7,210 nt of DNA from Planctomycetota bacterium (GTDB lineage: Bacteria > Planctomycetota > Planctomycetia > Pirellulales > Pirellulaceae), in contig JAJDEH010000352.1 in assembly GCA_029259935.1 (NCBI GenBank), positions 1 through 7,210 of the forward strand, given 5' to 3'. Positions 1 to 6,305 of this stretch are shown here, piece by piece. Position 1 is the first letter of the stretch. Each line of letters starts with the position of its first letter. A program made the position numbers and the translations under genes. The notes under the pieces were generated by a model, which saw only the letters and a program-made list of their open reading frames with translations, was not told the DNA's origin and ran no database searches.

Positions 1-674
1 TTCCGGCTCCGGCCACCGCGGAACTGTTGACCGGCATCCCATTGGCCGCGTCGCAAGTAGCGGCGGAATTAACGACACCGACCGGTGCCGCCATCGTGGC
101 CACCGTCGCCGACGAATTTGGGCCGTTGCCGCCGATGACGATCGAAACCATTGGCTATGGAGCCGGCGACCGCGATCTAGACGAACAGGCCAACCTGCTG
201 CGATTGATCGTGGGCCAGGCCGACGATGCCACGGCCAACGACCAGATTTGGGTGCTGGAAACGAATCTCGACGATATCACCGGCGAGGTCATCGGTCATT
301 GTGTTAATCTGCTGGCGGAAGCCGGCGCGCTGGACGTCTACACGACTGCCATACAAATGAAAAAGAACCGGCCGGCGGTCAAGATTTGCGTGCTGTGCGA
401 CGCGTCGTTAATCACGAAGCTGGAACGGATCTTGTTTCGCGAAACCTCGACGTTGGGTGTTCGTCGCTGGCCGGCCAGTCGTCACAAACTGGATCGCCGG
501 CCGCAATCGGTTGAAACCGAGTGGGGCACGATTGAAGGAAAGCTGGCCGTTGTAAGCGACAATACCGTTAGTTTTTCCCCGGAATACGAGTCGTGCCGCC
601 AGATCGCCGAAGAAAAGAATATCCCGCTGAAGGATGTCTACGAAGCGGCTCGCAAAGCCTTTGATAACGGCTGA
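1..674 (+). CDS. larC: LarC, nickel-pincer cofactor nickel insertase (5'-truncated, C-terminal half)
   Basis: LarC inserts nickel into the pyridinium bis-thiocarboxylate mononucleotide in a CTP-dependent step, completing the nickel-pincer cofactor of lactate racemase (LarA) and related enzymes; it is a cytoplasmic enzyme. The reading frame is open from base 3, so the TTG at base 27 is an internal Leu codon and not a start. About 223 residues are visible, roughly half of a typical LarC of about 400. The fragment opens with the conserved PAPATAELL block. It continues into the C-terminal domain with ETNLDDITGE, MKKNRPAVK and FRETSTLGVR, and ends with a SFSPEYESCRQIAEE block typical of LarC tails. 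In Lactobacillus plantarum larC is split into larC1 and larC2 and joined by ribosomal frameshifting; here the inter-domain stretch is in a single frame. The usual partners larA, larB and larE are not in the window. A membrane-protein gene follows after 36 bp and may be co-transcribed. Family assignment is firm; physiological role is inferred. Confidence 0.93.
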   Translation, partial: PAPATAELLTGIPLAASQVAAELTTPTGAAIVATVADEFGPLPPMTIETIGYGAGDRDLDEQANLLRLIVGQADDATANDQIWVLETNLDDITGEVIGHCVNLLAEAGALDVYTTAIQMKKNRPAVKICVLCDASLITKLERILFRETSTLGVRRWPASRHKLDRRPQSVETEWGTIEGKLAVVSDNTVSFSPEYESCRQIAEEKNIPLKDVYEAARKAFDNG

Positions 675-698
675 TGCAGTCGCGTTTTCTTCGCCCGC

Positions 699-703
699 AG
701 GAG
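699..703 (+). promoter_or_regulatory. Shine-Dalgarno AGGAG for the 711 gene
   Basis: AGGAG lies 7 nt before the ATG at 711, inside the 36-bp gap after larC. It is one of the best ribosome-binding sites in the window. It fixes the start of the small membrane protein and shows that this ORF is translated in its own right. Confidence 0.7.
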
Positions 704-710
704 CCAACTC

Positions 711-1067
711 ATGGAGCCGTCAGGTGACTTCACCTCTTGGGGGCTATTCGCCCTTGGCATCGTGCTGCTGATCGTGATCCTCATGCGACGATCGTATCGA
801 TACTACGGCCGCAAAGGCCGCCGTGAGAAGCCGATCAAAGAACAGTTTTCGGCGCGAGGTCCGAACAAGGATCTGCCACTGGTCGACGCCCCTCCAGACT
901 TGATCCGCTGGCAAGTGGAGATGCACGACACCGCGCGAGATCTCAAAGCGGAGTTGGACAGCAAGATCAGTGCTCTCAGAGCCGTCACGAAAATGGCGAA
1001 CGAAGCCTCCCAGCGGTTAGAAGCGGCCATCCATCGAACGCAAGAGATGCACCTGCATGTGGACTGA
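711..1067 (+). CDS. Small single-pass membrane protein with a helical, coiled-coil-like tail; unknown function
   Basis: I do not recognise a named family. The 118-residue product has a short N-terminus and a hydrophobic segment at about residues 11-26 (WGLFALGIVLLIVILM). A strongly basic stretch follows (RRSYRYYGRKGRR), which by the positive-inside rule suggests a cytoplasmic C-terminus. After a polar linker with a Pro-rich patch (about 48-65), residues 67-112 are rich in Glu, Lys, Arg, Ala and Leu without Pro or Gly, consistent with a long amphipathic helix or coiled coil. A membrane-tethered scaffold or adaptor would fit, but nothing shows a specific role. The start is supported by AGGAG 7 nt upstream. 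The gene follows larC by 36 bp, so co-transcription is likely, but a link to nickel-cofactor work is only a guess. It may be a lineage-restricted planctomycete protein. Confidence 0.8.
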   Translation: MEPSGDFTSWGLFALGIVLLIVILMRRSYRYYGRKGRREKPIKEQFSARGPNKDLPLVDAPPDLIRWQVEMHDTARDLKAELDSKISALRAVTKMANEASQRLEAAIHRTQEMHLHVD

Positions 1068-1156
1068 CAAGGCCGGCGGTCTTTCGCGACAACGAAGCCT
1101 GAAACGCGAGAAGGCGTCCCCTGAAGGTCGGCCGTCAAGACCCGAAGAGCGGGGGA

Positions 1157-1229
1157 TTGCCGAGCGCGTATAGTGCCTCGGTCGAACTGATGGGTATGGA
1201 CGAGCGGTTGCCGAGTTGACGGCTCGGTC
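1157..1229 (+). repeat. Two copies of a TTGCCGAG...CTCGGTC hairpin
   Basis: TTGCCGAG occurs at 1157-1164 and 1208-1215. Each copy is followed by CTCGGTC (1177-1183 and 1223-1229). Within each copy CCGAG can pair with CTCGG, giving 5-bp stems with loops of 12 and 7 nt. The two copies begin 51 nt apart. They could be tandem RNA hairpins, protein-binding sites, or chance in GC-rich DNA; the stems are short. Confidence 0.4.
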
Positions 1230-1242
1230 CAGGAGAGTGCTC

Positions 1243-1260
1243 GCCGGTTCGGCCGTTTTT
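1243..1260 (+). terminator. Weak intrinsic-terminator candidate
   Basis: GCCG (1243-1246) can pair with CGGC (1250-1253) over a 3-nt loop, followed by CG and then TTTTT (1256-1260). A four-base stem is short for an intrinsic terminator, and it lies about 175 bp past the preceding stop codon, so the call is weak. It would end the larC/711 transcript. Confidence 0.25.
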
Positions 1261-1320
1261 CGCGCGCTCGTCGAATCTTTGCCAACCAGCACCCTCGATT
1301 TTCACACCGGGTTGGCGATA

Positions 1321-1371
1321 ATGGCCTTTTACATGGCTTCCATCCAACCGCACCCCCCCCAGCCCGCGTGA
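1321..1371 (+). other. Possible 16-codon upstream ORF overlapping the ROK start
   Basis: ATG at 1321 opens a 16-codon frame (MAFYMASIQPHPPQPA) whose TGA (1369-1371) overlaps the GTG start of the ROK kinase (1368-1370). The frame crosses the eight-C run at 1353-1360. It could be a coupling leader peptide, or the true N-terminus of the ROK protein separated by one missing C. No Shine-Dalgarno precedes this ATG, so translation is unproven. Confidence 0.25.
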
Positions 1372-2393
1372 AGATTTCGACAGAAGAAGCTCAACGGCCC
1401 CTGTTCCTCGGAATCGACGTGGGTGGCACTTCGATGAAGCAAGGGCTCGTCGACGATCAGGGAAGAACCGTCGCGTTTTGCAGTATTCCGACGGAAAGTG
1501 AAAAACGGCCCGACGATGCGATTCGCCGGATGCGGCTGGCCGCCGACGCGATGTTGGCCGAAGCGGGGCTCTCGTTGGCCGACGTCAATGCGATTGGCCT
1601 GGGGACACCTGGCACGATGGATATTCCCAGCGGGATGATTCTCGAGCCACCGAATCTCCCGGCCTGGCGGGATTTCCCAATTCGTGATCGAGTCAGCCAA
1701 GCGTTCGATGACCGCCCGGTCGCCTTCGCCAACGACGGCGGTGCCGCGGCCTTTGGTGAATCCTGGATCGGCAGCGGCAGGGACTTTCACAGCCTCGTCA
1801 TGCTCACGCTGGGAACCGGAGTCGGCGGCGGCATCATCATTGGCGACATGTCCATGGATGGTGCGAACAGCCACGGGTCGGAATGCGGCCACATGATTAT
1901 TAACCCAAATCCCGATGCACGGGTCTGCGGCTGCGGCCAAACAGGCCACTTGGAAGCGTATGCCAGCGCTACCGCCTTGATCAAACGGACTCGCGAAGCG
2001 CTGGCCCAAAACGAAGCCAGCTTGCTTCACGAACTGTCCGACGGCCAGGAGATATCGGGATTATTGGTAGCCGAGGCGGCCGAGCAGGGAGACGCTTTGG
2101 CGCGACAAATCGTCATGGATACCGCCGATTACATCGCGACCGGCGTGGCGACCCTGGTCTTCATCGTGGATCCAGGAGCGGTCATTATCGGCGGCGCGAT
2201 GACGTTTGGCGGAGCATCCAGTGCCCTGGGCCGAGAATTCCTGCACCGAATCGACGAGCATGTCCGGCGTAAAGTATTCCCGGCACAAGCTAAGAATCTG
2301 ACAATTAGGTTTGCCAGTCTGGGATCGAATGCCGGCTATATAGGCGCAGCCGGAATTGCCCGGGTTGCCTATCATAAGTCGCCTTGCCAATGA
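1368..2393 (+). CDS. ROK-family sugar kinase (glucokinase-like)
   Basis: ROK kinases transfer phosphate from ATP to a hexose such as glucose or an N-acetyl amino sugar, feeding cytoplasmic sugar catabolism. The 341-residue protein shows the full set of motifs: phosphate-binding DVGGT (17-21), the ND pair with catalytic Asp (N122-D123 in NDGGAAAFGE), the GTGVGGG loop (149-155), sugar-binding ExGH (E172-H175), and the ROK zinc signature as CGCGQTGHLE (187-196). The third zinc Cys is replaced by His194; H175, C187 and C189 are present. There is no N-terminal winged helix, so this is a kinase and not a NagC/XylR-type repressor. The start is uncertain: GTG at 1368 gives a sensible N-terminus, but no Shine-Dalgarno precedes it, eight C lie just upstream, and the stop of a short ORF overlaps it. 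Substrate cannot be read from sequence; glucokinase is the default guess. No sugar transporter or regulator is adjacent. Confidence 0.9.
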   Translation: MKISTEEAQRPLFLGIDVGGTSMKQGLVDDQGRTVAFCSIPTESEKRPDDAIRRMRLAADAMLAEAGLSLADVNAIGLGTPGTMDIPSGMILEPPNLPAWRDFPIRDRVSQAFDDRPVAFANDGGAAAFGESWIGSGRDFHSLVMLTLGTGVGGGIIIGDMSMDGANSHGSECGHMIINPNPDARVCGCGQTGHLEAYASATALIKRTREALAQNEASLLHELSDGQEISGLLVAEAAEQGDALARQIVMDTADYIATGVATLVFIVDPGAVIIGGAMTFGGASSALGREFLHRIDEHVRRKVFPAQAKNLTIRFASLGSNAGYIGAAGIARVAYHKSPCQ

Positions 2394-2411
2394 TATGGTT
2401 GAAAGATCCGG

Positions 2412-2430
2412 TTGGGCAGAATCTGCCCAA
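2412..2430. promoter_or_regulatory. Perfect 19-nt inverted repeat between ROK kinase and lepA
   Basis: TTGGGCAG (2412-2419) and CTGCCCAA (2423-2430) are perfect reverse complements around AAT. This is an 8-bp stem with a triloop, beginning 19 nt after the ROK stop codon. No T-tract follows, so a classical intrinsic terminator is not supported on the + strand. It may be an RNA 3'-end hairpin for the ROK mRNA or a dyad operator ahead of lepA. Confidence 0.5.
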
Positions 2431-2505
2431 TGCGCCCTACCACGGATGGTCACGGAACCGTCCATCGGCAGATACGCTCCAACCAACCGGCGACCAACGC
2501 TCTAG

Positions 2506-2520
2506 CGAGGCAGTGCCTCG
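2506..2520. promoter_or_regulatory. Perfect GC-rich hairpin just before the lepA ribosome-binding site
   Basis: CGAGGC (2506-2511) pairs with GCCTCG (2515-2520) around AGT, a perfect 6-bp stem ending 21 nt before the lepA ATG and 12 nt before its AGGA. In the mRNA leader it could influence ribosome loading. Its right arm shares the 10-mer AGTGCCTCGG with the hairpin at 1172-1181 in the previous intergenic region. Confidence 0.4.
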
Positions 2521-2541
2521 GACCAATCCTTCAGGACCACC

Positions 2542-4344
2542 ATGGACTCTGCGCATATCCGAAATTTTTGCATTATTGCCCATATTGATCATGGCAAGAG
2601 CACGTTGGCCGACCGCCTGCTGGAAGCGACGGGAACCGTGCAAAAACGCGACATGCAGGACCAATTGCTGGACGATATGGAGTTGGAGCGATCGCGCGGC
2701 ATTACGATCAAAGCCCGAGCGGTCGCGATTCACTTTGAACACCAGGGCGAGACGTTCGAGCTGAATTTGATCGATACGCCCGGCCATGTCGACTTTCAGT
2801 ATGAAGTGTCGCGCTCGCTGACCTGCTGCGAGGGCGCGTTGCTGCTGGTCGATGCCTTTCAAGGCGTCGAAGCTCAAACCATGGCCAACGCCTACGCCGC
2901 GCTCGAACACGAACTGACCATCATTCCGGTCATCAACAAGATCGATCTGGCCTACCAGCGCGCTGACGAAGTTGCCGAAGAGATGGAACTAACTCTGGCG
3001 GTCGAAGGAGACAATATTCTTCGCGTAAGCGCCAAAGAGGGAATCGGCATTGATGCGCTGCTGTCGGCAATTCTGGATCGCATCCCTGCGCCGCAAGGCG
3101 ACCCCAATGCGTCACTGCAAGCGATGGTGTTCGATTCGCACTACGACGAATACCGCGGAGCCATCACGTATGTGCGAATCATGAAGGGCCGAATTCGCAA
3201 GGGACAGAAAATCTGCTTTCTGCGCGGCGGCACGACGCACGAAGTGGTGGAGGTCGGCCAGTTCACGCCTAAGCAGCAATCGCGTGATGAACTTGTCGCG
3301 GGACAAGTCGGCTACCTTATTTGCAATATCAAGACCTTGGACCTGGTCCATATTGGCGACACGATCAGCATTCCCGGCGATCAAGCCGCCGACCCGCTGC
3401 CCGGCTACAAAGAGCCGAAACGGATGGTCTATTGCGGCCTCTTCCCTTCCGACGGTCAAGATTTTTCAGAACTGCGGGACGCCTTGACCAAGCTGTCGAT
3501 CAACGATCCCAGTTTTGAATTCGAACCGGAAACCAGCGACGCGCTGGGATTCGGCTTCCGCTGCGGCTTTTTGGGATTGCTGCACATGGAGATCGTCCAG
3601 CAGCGATTGGAACAGGAATCGGATATCGATTTGATTCAGACCGCGCCTAACGTCACGTATGAAGTAATGACCACGAAGGGCGAAACGGTGGAAATCCATC
3701 GTCCGCAACAAGTGCCCGATGCGGGAGATATAGACGAGTTTCGTCAACCTATTGTACGGGTGAATATACTGCTGCCGGCCGAGTTCGTGGGCGGCGTGAT
3801 GAAGCTGTGCCAAGACCGCCGGGGCATTCAAGTCGGTACCGAATACTTGTCGCCGACTCGCGTTCTGCTGTCCTACGAAATGCCGCTGGCCGAAGTGATC
3901 TACGATTTGCACGACAAATTAAAGAGCGTCACGCGCGGCTATGGCACCATGGATTACGAAGTGATTGGCTATCAGCCGGCGGATCTCGTGAGGCTCGACA
4001 TTTTGGTCAACACCAAGCGGGTCGACGCGCTAAGCATTGTCTGTCATCGCGGCGACGCCGACCGCCGAGGCCGCGCGGTCGCCAAGAAGATGAAGTTGGA
4101 AATCGATCGCCACATGTTCGAGGTCGCGGTGCAAGCCGCCATCGGCAGCCGAGTCATCGCGCGCGAGACGGTTCCCGCGTTGCGCAAAAACGTCACCGCC
4201 AAATGCTACGGCGGCGACATCACTCGCAAAAGAAAGCTACTGGCCAAGCAAAAAGAAGGCAAGAAGCGGATGAAGTCGATCGGTTCCGTCGACATCCCGC
4301 AGAAGGCCTTCATGGCCGTGTTGGACACGACTACCGAAAAGTGA
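2542..4344 (+). CDS. lepA: Elongation factor 4 (LepA), ribosome-associated translational GTPase
   Basis: LepA/EF4 is a GTPase related to EF-G that binds the ribosome, has been reported to back-translocate stalled complexes, and contributes to ribosome assembly. The 600-residue product has the normal family length. The GTPase domain shows G1 AHIDHGKST (13-21), G2 within ERSRGITIKA (Thr55), G3 DTPGH (78-82, catalytic His82), G4 NKID (132-135) and G5 SAK (163-165). The EF-G-like domains follow, including the FGFRCGFLGLLHMEI block. The LepA-specific C-terminal domain ends in GKKRMKSIGSVDIPQKAFMAVL, close to the family consensus, so the gene is complete. After DTPGHVDF it has Gln86 where most LepA proteins I know have Ser. 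ATG 2542 fits the conserved N-terminus and follows AGGA (2533-2536) by 5 nt. A lepB signal-peptidase gene, its partner in Escherichia coli, is not present here. The 148-bp gap before it argues for its own promoter, which I could not locate. Confidence 0.97.
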   Translation: MDSAHIRNFCIIAHIDHGKSTLADRLLEATGTVQKRDMQDQLLDDMELERSRGITIKARAVAIHFEHQGETFELNLIDTPGHVDFQYEVSRSLTCCEGALLLVDAFQGVEAQTMANAYAALEHELTIIPVINKIDLAYQRADEVAEEMELTLAVEGDNILRVSAKEGIGIDALLSAILDRIPAPQGDPNASLQAMVFDSHYDEYRGAITYVRIMKGRIRKGQKICFLRGGTTHEVVEVGQFTPKQQSRDELVAGQVGYLICNIKTLDLVHIGDTISIPGDQAADPLPGYKEPKRMVYCGLFPSDGQDFSELRDALTKLSINDPSFEFEPETSDALGFGFRCGFLGLLHMEIVQQRLEQESDIDLIQTAPNVTYEVMTTKGETVEIHRPQQVPDAGDIDEFRQPIVRVNILLPAEFVGGVMKLCQDRRGIQVGTEYLSPTRVLLSYEMPLAEVIYDLHDKLKSVTRGYGTMDYEVIGYQPADLVRLDILVNTKRVDALSIVCHRGDADRRGRAVAKKMKLEIDRHMFEVAVQAAIGSRVIARETVPALRKNVTAKCYGGDITRKRKLLAKQKEGKKRMKSIGSVDIPQKAFMAVLDTTTEK

Positions 4345-4355
4345 TCCAAAGTCGT

Positions 4356-4372
4356 TGATCGCTCGGCGATCA
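4356..4372. terminator. Hairpin between the convergent lepA and acyl-CoA dehydrogenase genes
   Basis: TGATCG (4356-4361) and CGATCA (4367-4372) pair around CTCGG, a 6-bp stem sitting 11 nt after the lepA stop. It overlaps the stop codon of the minus-strand gene (4370-4372). The symmetric stem between converging genes suggests a bidirectional end signal, but no T-tract follows on either strand. Confidence 0.3.
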
Positions 4373-6142
4373 TGGCGAATTCTGTCCGAAGCGAACAACG
4401 GCATCCGCCAATTGGTTTGTCTGTTCGTCGTCGTTGTTCCACAGGTCCTTCAAAGACTTTCTCAGTCGCCGTTCGGCGGTTTTCAGGAAGTAGCGGCCGG
4501 TGGCCAAGTCGACGCGGCGCTGTTCGGAACTGTTTTCGCCGTGGTGCAGGATGCGGTCCAGTCGGTTCAGCACGCAGGCACTGACGTAAATTTCCGTCGC
4601 GGCGTCCGCGACTCTGGCCAACAGGTGCTGGCGGTCGACGATTTCCTTTTGATAGGTCCTCAGTAGTTTTTCCACATTCGAACCCAACAGATTGACGCAG
4701 CGGCCCAGCCGCATGGCGTCGTCTTCCAGTTCGACACTGCGCACCGGCACGCTAGGCGACACCAACAGCGAACTCAGCTTGCGGCTGGTGAAGTTGCCGA
4801 TCTTGGTCAACTGGCCCAGTGGATTCTTGAAGGCGTTCAAGACACCTTCCAATTCCAGGCCCACGTCGCGCATGCCGACCAAGGCGGTAAAGGCCCGCAA
4901 CACATCGTTCGCGCCTTCGCCAATCATATTGATTCGTGCATCGCGCATCATCCGCTCAAAGGGTTGGTCGGTGAAGTAAGCCATCCCGCCATGAATTTGG
5001 AACGTATCGTGAACGATGCGCCACAGCACGTCGGTCGAAAAGACTTTCAACATCGCCGTTTCCAGCATGAAGTCGCCAACTCCCGAATCGATCAAGGCCG
5101 CCGTTTGATAAGTACACGCTTCCATGGCGAACGCGCCCGCTTGCATGTAGGCCAGCTTCTCCTTAACCAAATCGAATGATCCCAACGTTTGCCCGAACTG
5201 AACGCGCTGATTGGCATGAGCACTAGCCAAGGCGACGCAGGTTTTGGCGGCTCCGGTGCAACTAGCGCCGAACGTCGTTCGTCCGAAGTCGAGTACCGTC
5301 AGCGCGACGCGTAGGCCCTTTCCCAGTTCGCCCAGCACGTTCTCCTTGGGCACGAACATATTTTCAAAAGCCAAACGACTGGTGGCCGTACCACGTACTC
5401 CGCACTTTTCCATGCGCTTTTCCACGACCTTGAATCCGGGCATGTCGGGGGTGACGATGAAGGCGGTCACTTTGGTGTCGGAACTGCCGGGAACGGGAGT
5501 CCGGGCCATCACGGTCAGTACTTGGGCCAATCCTCCGTTGGTGATCCACCGCTTCTCGCCGTTGATCACGTACCCCGTGCCGTCGTCGGTCGGCGTGGCC
5601 ATCGATTGCACATTGCCGGCGTCGCTGCCGGCTTCCGGTTCGGTCAGCGCGAAAGCATTGATCCATTCGCCGGTGGCCGACTTTGAGAGATACTCTTTCT
5701 TCTGCTGATCGTTGCCGAACAGCACGATCGCCCGCGGGCCAATGGAATGGTGCGCGTTGACGAACAGGGCCGTGCTGGCGCAATGGCCGCCCAGCACTTC
5801 AAGCATGCGGCAATACGAAGTTTGCGAAAGTTCCAACCCGCCGCATTCCTTGGGCAAACATGCGCCCAGCATTCCCAGCTCGCCCAGTCCGTCGATCACT
5901 GATTGCGGGATCTCGGCTTGCCGATCGATGGCCACGGGATCGATGTGTTGCTGGCAGAAGGTTCGCAGTCGGTCGACCAACTCGTTCGTGTTCGAATCGG
6001 AAATCGTGTCGGGGTAAGGCAGCAATTGCTCTTGCAAATACTGTCCAAAAAACAGTCCCTTGACGAATCCCAGTTCTTGCAAGCGGTCGCCCAAGATCTC
6101 TTCCGCCTCGGCGATTTGTTTTTCGCGGTCCATCGTTGCCAT
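4370..6142 (-). CDS. Acyl-CoA dehydrogenase, long VLCAD/ACAD9-like type
   Basis: This FAD flavoenzyme should oxidise acyl-CoA to trans-2-enoyl-CoA in the first step of fatty-acid beta-oxidation, passing electrons to ETF. At 590 residues it exceeds the roughly 380-400 of short/medium-chain enzymes. About 45 extra residues precede the N-terminal helical domain, and a helical extension of about 160 residues (430-590) follows the core, as in VLCAD/ACAD9 and bacterial long-chain homologues. Visible motifs are the signature ALTEPEAGSDAG (165-176), NGEKRWITNG (194-203), RVQFG (313-317), and the FAD-contacting QIHGGMAY (382-389). The catalytic-base region is MIGEGANDVLR, with Glu409 in the place of the usual Y/F-E-G-T-N motif, so the base is kept but its neighbours differ. 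ATG at 6142 is preferred over the fourth-codon ATG because GAAAGG sits 6 nt upstream. No ETF, thiolase or hydratase gene is adjacent. Chain-length preference is inferred from architecture only. Confidence 0.93.
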   Translation of the reverse strand: MATMDREKQIAEAEEILGDRLQELGFVKGLFFGQYLQEQLLPYPDTISDSNTNELVDRLRTFCQQHIDPVAIDRQAEIPQSVIDGLGELGMLGACLPKECGGLELSQTSYCRMLEVLGGHCASTALFVNAHHSIGPRAIVLFGNDQQKKEYLSKSATGEWINAFALTEPEAGSDAGNVQSMATPTDDGTGYVINGEKRWITNGGLAQVLTVMARTPVPGSSDTKVTAFIVTPDMPGFKVVEKRMEKCGVRGTATSRLAFENMFVPKENVLGELGKGLRVALTVLDFGRTTFGASCTGAAKTCVALASAHANQRVQFGQTLGSFDLVKEKLAYMQAGAFAMEACTYQTAALIDSGVGDFMLETAMLKVFSTDVLWRIVHDTFQIHGGMAYFTDQPFERMMRDARINMIGEGANDVLRAFTALVGMRDVGLELEGVLNAFKNPLGQLTKIGNFTSRKLSSLLVSPSVPVRSVELEDDAMRLGRCVNLLGSNVEKLLRTYQKEIVDRQHLLARVADAATEIYVSACVLNRLDRILHHGENSSEQRRVDLATGRYFLKTAERRLRKSLKDLWNNDDEQTNQLADAVVRFGQNSP

Positions 6143-6148
6143 GTGTTG

Positions 6149-6154
6149 CCTTTC
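6149..6154 (-). promoter_or_regulatory. Shine-Dalgarno GAAAGG for the acyl-CoA dehydrogenase
   Basis: Read on the minus strand, GAAAGG lies 6 nt before the ATG at 6142-6140. It selects that codon over the in-frame ATG three codons later, which has no comparable site. Confidence 0.55.
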
Positions 6155-6200
6155 ATTTCGGTCGTCACGGGAAAGATCGCTTGCCCGCCTTCACCAGGGA

Positions 6201-6229
6201 ATTGTTCACAAGCGGGTCCCATGCAGCAA
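6201..6229 (-). promoter_or_regulatory. Weak candidate promoter for the acyl-CoA dehydrogenase
   Basis: On the minus strand TTGCTG (6229-6224) and AACAAT (6206-6201) are separated by 17 nt, about 60 bp before the start codon. The matches to a sigma70-type consensus are only 3/6 and 4/6, so this is a suggestion based mainly on spacing and position. Confidence 0.2.
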
Positions 6230-6305
6230 GACGAACCGCCCACAAAAGTGGCCCCGGGGTGCCGAAACCAACGGCAACCGGGCGTGAATTCGGCCATCAT
6301 CACGT

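Larger units (their letters stand above)
1068..1367. other. 300-bp intergenic region with repeated hairpins
   Basis: No convincing gene lies here. The minus-strand ORFs crossing it have low-complexity, Arg/Ser/Pro-rich translations typical of shadow frames. What can be seen is two related stem-loops (1157-1183 and 1208-1229), a weak GC stem followed by five T (1243-1260), and an eight-C run just before the ROK kinase start. The region must hold the end of the larC transcript, the ROK promoter, or both. I could not pick out a convincing -35/-10 pair. Confidence 0.6.

Noticed and set aside
27..674. TTG at 27 as the start of the first gene
   Set aside because: The frame is open upstream to base 3 and encodes the conserved LarC PAPATAELL motif across this point, so the codon is an internal Leu.
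803..1353. Three overlapping minus-strand ORFs (803-1285, 1017-1292, 1135-1353)
   Set aside because: They are Arg/Ser/Pro-rich, overlap one another in different frames, and show no motifs. A fragment beginning MRLDGSHVKGHY briefly suggested a transposase remnant, but no DDE context or terminal repeats support it.
1329..2030. 233-codon minus-strand ORF opposite the ROK kinase
   Set aside because: It lies antisense to a gene with complete family motifs, and its own translation shows no recognisable domain.
2384..2764. Plus-strand ORF bridging the ROK/lepA gap
   Set aside because: It overlaps both real genes out of frame and has no ribosome-binding site or domain.
3807..4358. 183-codon plus-strand ORF inside lepA
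   Set aside because: It is very rich in Arg, His and Pro and runs out of frame over conserved LepA domains; a shadow frame.
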